Positions 62,046 to 64,000 of a stretch of DNA of 64,000 nt are shown here, piece by piece. The notes below the pieces were generated by a model. That model had not been told where the DNA came from, did no database searches, and was given only the letters and a program-made list of their open reading frames with translations. The stretch's first letter is position 1; every line of letters begins with the position of its first letter. The stretch comes from Nitrospira sp. (lineage in GTDB: Bacteria; Nitrospirota; Nitrospiria; Nitrospirales; Nitrospiraceae). The stretch is from the NCBI GenBank assembly GCA_022226955.1, contig CP092079.1, forward strand, positions 1,271,053 to 1,335,052, read 5' to 3'. A program made the position numbers and the translations under genes.

Positions 62046-62103
62046 GAACTCCAGCCGGCATAGCTTACTGTATGGCAATGCTAAACCTGCCAGGCTGGAG
62101 TTC
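62046..62103. repeat. Hairpin between the cytochrome remnant and the zinc-ribbon gene
   Basis: GAACTCCAGCC (62046-62056) and GGCTGGAGTTC (62093-62103) form an 11-bp perfect inverted repeat with a 36-base loop. It could form a terminator-like stem for the minus-strand gene at 62125 but has no T-run. The preceding stretch from 61752 holds no recognisable gene. Confidence 0.45.
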
Positions 62104-62124
62104 CACTACCTAGCCATCGGCCAG

Positions 62125-62304
62125 CTAGGCAGCAGCCACTTCAACTTCCTTCGCAGCTTTGGCAGCAAGGCTATTCTTGCGATTATTGGAGATTGTCCGA
62201 TCAATAATCGCTCCACAATTAACGCACTTCCACGCATAGAACACTAGAAAGAAATCCGAGAACCGTTCCAACATCATCAAGCCTTTGCATTTCGGACAAC
62301 CCAT
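62125..62304 (-). CDS. 59-residue zinc-ribbon protein
   Basis: ATG 62304 with GGGAGGAGA upstream encodes MGCPKCKGLMMLERF... and CVNCGAIIDRT, two CxxC pairs spaced as a zinc ribbon, then a basic and Ala-rich tail (RKNSLAAKAAKEVEVAAA). It is short and easily missed. The family is not named; similar small zinc ribbons exist in other genomes and may bind nucleic acid or protein. It faces an AT-rich gene-free region on its 5' side. Confidence 0.75.
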   Translation of the reverse strand: MGCPKCKGLMMLERFSDFFLVFYAWKCVNCGAIIDRTISNNRKNSLAAKAAKEVEVAAA

Positions 62305-62828
62305 GATTATCTCCTCCCATTAAGTGAAGGTTGACGTACGCCTCATGGGTTTAGCAATTTACGATCCAGAGTTTAGTAGTTTACGATCTAGCATTGTATC
62401 TTTATAATAATCATCCACTTATAACATTAAACATCTCATATTATCTTCGTGGAGACTACTTATTCGTACACTATTGTACAGCCCGTATCATTTTTACGCC
62501 GAGTACGGTCTAAGGTCTACGGCATCTATTTTTACGACATCTTCAACGATTCACGTTTTTACCAAAACATCTTCGTAACGCACAGTAAATAGAGATTAGC
62601 TAGAAAGTAAATAAATTCAATAACAAAAACATTAGCTTATTAGCAGTGAACAAATCTGAACAGCCGGAGCCATCGACGACGACTAAAGCATTATAGGAAA
62701 CAGCAGCCGTGCTGCACTGGAGGTCGCTCGATTATTTTCCACCTCTTTGCTGACGGCCATCGAATACTTGCCTGACAGGCTATTCCAAGGTTGAGCCCAG
62801 CCAACTGAATTCTGTATTTTATAGGCCT
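62305..62828. other. AT-rich gene-free stretch
   Basis: About 520 bases with no credible gene, clearly more AT-rich than the surroundings from about 62340 to 62660. It has repeated short motifs: TTTACGATC twice (62370-62400 region) and TTTTTACG at about 62490 and 62528. It may be promoter or binding DNA or a relic of transferred sequence; nothing more can be supported. Confidence 0.5.
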
Positions 62829-63125
62829 ATGCATGCCTCCTTGCGAATCCACGCCGGACTTCCGCAACTCCTTGTTAAATGCGCCATGATCATGTTGTGC
62901 ATCTGCGTGCTGGTGCAGATGCTGGGCGCGCCTACCACATTACTGAATTTCGCTCCCACGCCGGATGCGTTCAGCGCTTCCGCCTCTGAGGGCTTTTCAC
63001 TTCCGGTCTCAATTCCTTTGACCTGCGCCGAGCTTATTGCACTCTTGCCGAAGGCCATCCGACAGAACCCTCACAATCCACTCCTCAATCATGCTCTGTT
63101 CCACCCTCCTGTAAAGAATCGCTAA
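62829..63125 (+). CDS. Hypothetical small protein with an N-terminal hydrophobic segment
   Basis: A 98-residue open frame with a hydrophobic span (LLVKCAMIMLCICVLVQML, about 14-32) that could be a membrane segment or signal, then a low-complexity Ser/Pro tail. Cys residues sit within the hydrophobic part. No family is recognised and the ribosome-binding site is weak, so it may not be a gene. Confidence 0.4.
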   Translation: MHASLRIHAGLPQLLVKCAMIMLCICVLVQMLGAPTTLLNFAPTPDAFSASASEGFSLPVSIPLTCAELIALLPKAIRQNPHNPLLNHALFHPPVKNR

Positions 63126-63539
63126 TTCTCGCTGACCAATCCCCACTCATGAAGAAGCAGCTTCTGGCCTGCAGCTGATTGAAGGCTTCGATCTATGTTG
63201 TGTCTTGAGGTGGAACTGCCCGTGAAATGTTGCCGAGCAGATGTGCCAGAGAACGCCTCTCCCGACTGACAGGATCGCCGAGGGAAGACAATGGCAGAAG
63301 AAATTTGAGGCTCAGCCCAAGACCGCGTATGGATTGTAGGAAAAAGAAATGTTCGCTGTAGCGATTGCTGACTTTTTTATCACCGGTCCTCGAGCCGGCC
63401 AATCAGGCAGGATTAGCAAGATATCCGTCGCTGACTATGCCAGCAGACTAATAAATTCGGACTCTCGAAACGGACGACCGGTGTGCTGCGATGGCCTTAT
63501 TCCATGGGGCGCGAAACAACGAAAACACGTCTTGTTTCT
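63126..63539. other. Gene-free stretch
   Basis: About 410 bases without a credible gene; frames in it lack motifs or ribosome-binding sites. No repeat element of the REPIN-like family was found here. Confidence 0.4.
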
Positions 63540-63564
63540 GGGGCGCGGCTCTCAGCCGCGCCCC
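63540..63564 (-). terminator. Strong hairpin after the lysine-rich repeat gene
   Basis: GGGGCGCGGCT and AGCCGCGCCCC (11-bp perfect stem, three-base loop) lie 12 bases after the stop codon of the minus-strand gene. No T-run follows, so termination is probable but less certain. Confidence 0.55.
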
Positions 63565-63575
63565 CTCGGACCAGC

Positions 63576-63800
63576 CTACTTTCCGCCGGCGTCCTTCTTT
63601 TCGTCCTTCGACTCATCGGCCAAAACCACGTGGCCACCCTTGTCTTTCTTCTCTTCTTTCTTGTCGTCACTGAACATCACCACATGGCCGCCCTTATCTT
63701 TCTTTTCCTCTTTCTTGTCGTCTGAAGCAAGGGCAATCGTCGACATCGTGCTGAAGCTGAGAAACGCCACCAGAGCCATCAATCCATTGAAGCGCGTCAT
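63576..63800 (-). CDS. Small secreted Lys/Asp/Glu-rich repeat protein
   Basis: A 74-residue protein: signal peptide ending at ALA (residue 25), then two 18-residue copies of SDDKKEEKKDKGGHVVMF-type sequence and a third partial (DESKDEKKDAGGK). The mature protein is about 49 residues, highly charged and free of Cys; His in GGHVV could bind metal. ATG 63800 follows GGAGG. Probably periplasmic or extracellular. No family named. The DNA of the two units is also repeated, with a 54-base period. Confidence 0.72.
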   Translation of the reverse strand: MTRFNGLMALVAFLSFSTMSTIALASDDKKEEKKDKGGHVVMFSDDKKEEKKDKGGHVVLADESKDEKKDAGGK

Positions 63801-63964
63801 AAGAACCTCCATGAATACCGATGAGGTGAGAGTATTTATCCGGCCATACCCCATGCATGACCGGTATCTAGGCGTACCAAGCGCGAGGCATTCGACACAA
63901 TGGACAAAATCACCGGAGACCAAACCGCTTTTGTCCAATGCACCGGAATGACAAGGGAGGCACA

Positions 63965-64000
63965 ATGAGTGGCATCGGATCGCCCTCTATGCTTAACAGA
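63965..64000 (+). CDS. Possible gene start truncated by the window end
   Basis: ATG at 63965, preceded by AGGGAGG at four to ten bases, opens a frame of 12 codons (MSGIGSPSMLNR) still open at the window edge. Only the start can be judged; product unknown. Confidence 0.35.
   Translation, partial: MSGIGSPSMLNR

Overview
The window looks like a chromosomal segment of a Nitrospira-type bacterium (phylum Nitrospirota). That is an inference from gene content, moderately high GC and gene order; no ribosomal RNA gene is present to prove it. Most genes are ordinary housekeeping genes, separated by a large family of palindromic repeats and one accessory stretch.

Layout. 0.1-8.5 kb (+): two tandem DUF151 nuclease-like genes, rplM-rpsI with a strong terminator, argC-argJ, then rpsB-tsf-pyrH-frr-alr. 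8.5-14 kb (-): a FadL-type porin, a large hybrid sensor kinase, a thiamine-binding-like protein and a siroheme-synthase-like dehydrogenase. 14-27 kb: small redox and cofactor genes (CcmI-like, HNH nuclease, Rieske, thioredoxin-like ferredoxin, moaB, CBS, zinc alcohol dehydrogenase, PhzF) and three radical-SAM genes, two of them long B12-domain paralogues. Seven copies of a ~120-bp palindromic (REPIN-like) element lie here, most of them directly against a stop codon. 27-38 kb is accessory: a small gene pair, two REP-associated tyrosine transposase (RAYT) units with inverted-repeat ends (one decayed), a hicBA toxin-antitoxin pair, and a very large RTX-type repeat protein split by a one-base change in a G8 tract. 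38-50.9 kb: band-7 protein, cytochrome c, queC, DksA-like regulator, apt, group-2 sigma factor, acylphosphatase, tRNA-Pro(CGG), alanine dehydrogenase, a secreted Lon-type protease domain, ferredoxins, squalene/phytoene synthase, cupredoxin, htpX and glutathione peroxidase. 50.8-57.2 kb: small envelope proteins, then a signalling set (response regulator, diguanylate cyclase, hybrid kinase, HPt). 57-64 kb: three tandem-domain universal stress proteins with a cupredoxin, a decayed cytochrome c gene, a 59-residue zinc ribbon, an AT-rich gene-free stretch and a small secreted lysine-rich repeat protein.

How genes fit together. The translation/arginine block and rpsB-tsf-pyrH-frr are co-oriented operons. 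The hybrid kinase and HPt overlap by four bases and probably form a phosphorelay that could feed the adjacent REC and REC-GGDEF proteins. The Usp/cupredoxin region looks like a stress-response block. The most unusual features are the stop-codon-adjacent palindromic elements together with RAYT genes, the frameshifted RTX gene, the haem-ligand-less and frameshifted cytochrome, and the paired B12-radical-SAM genes of unknown product.
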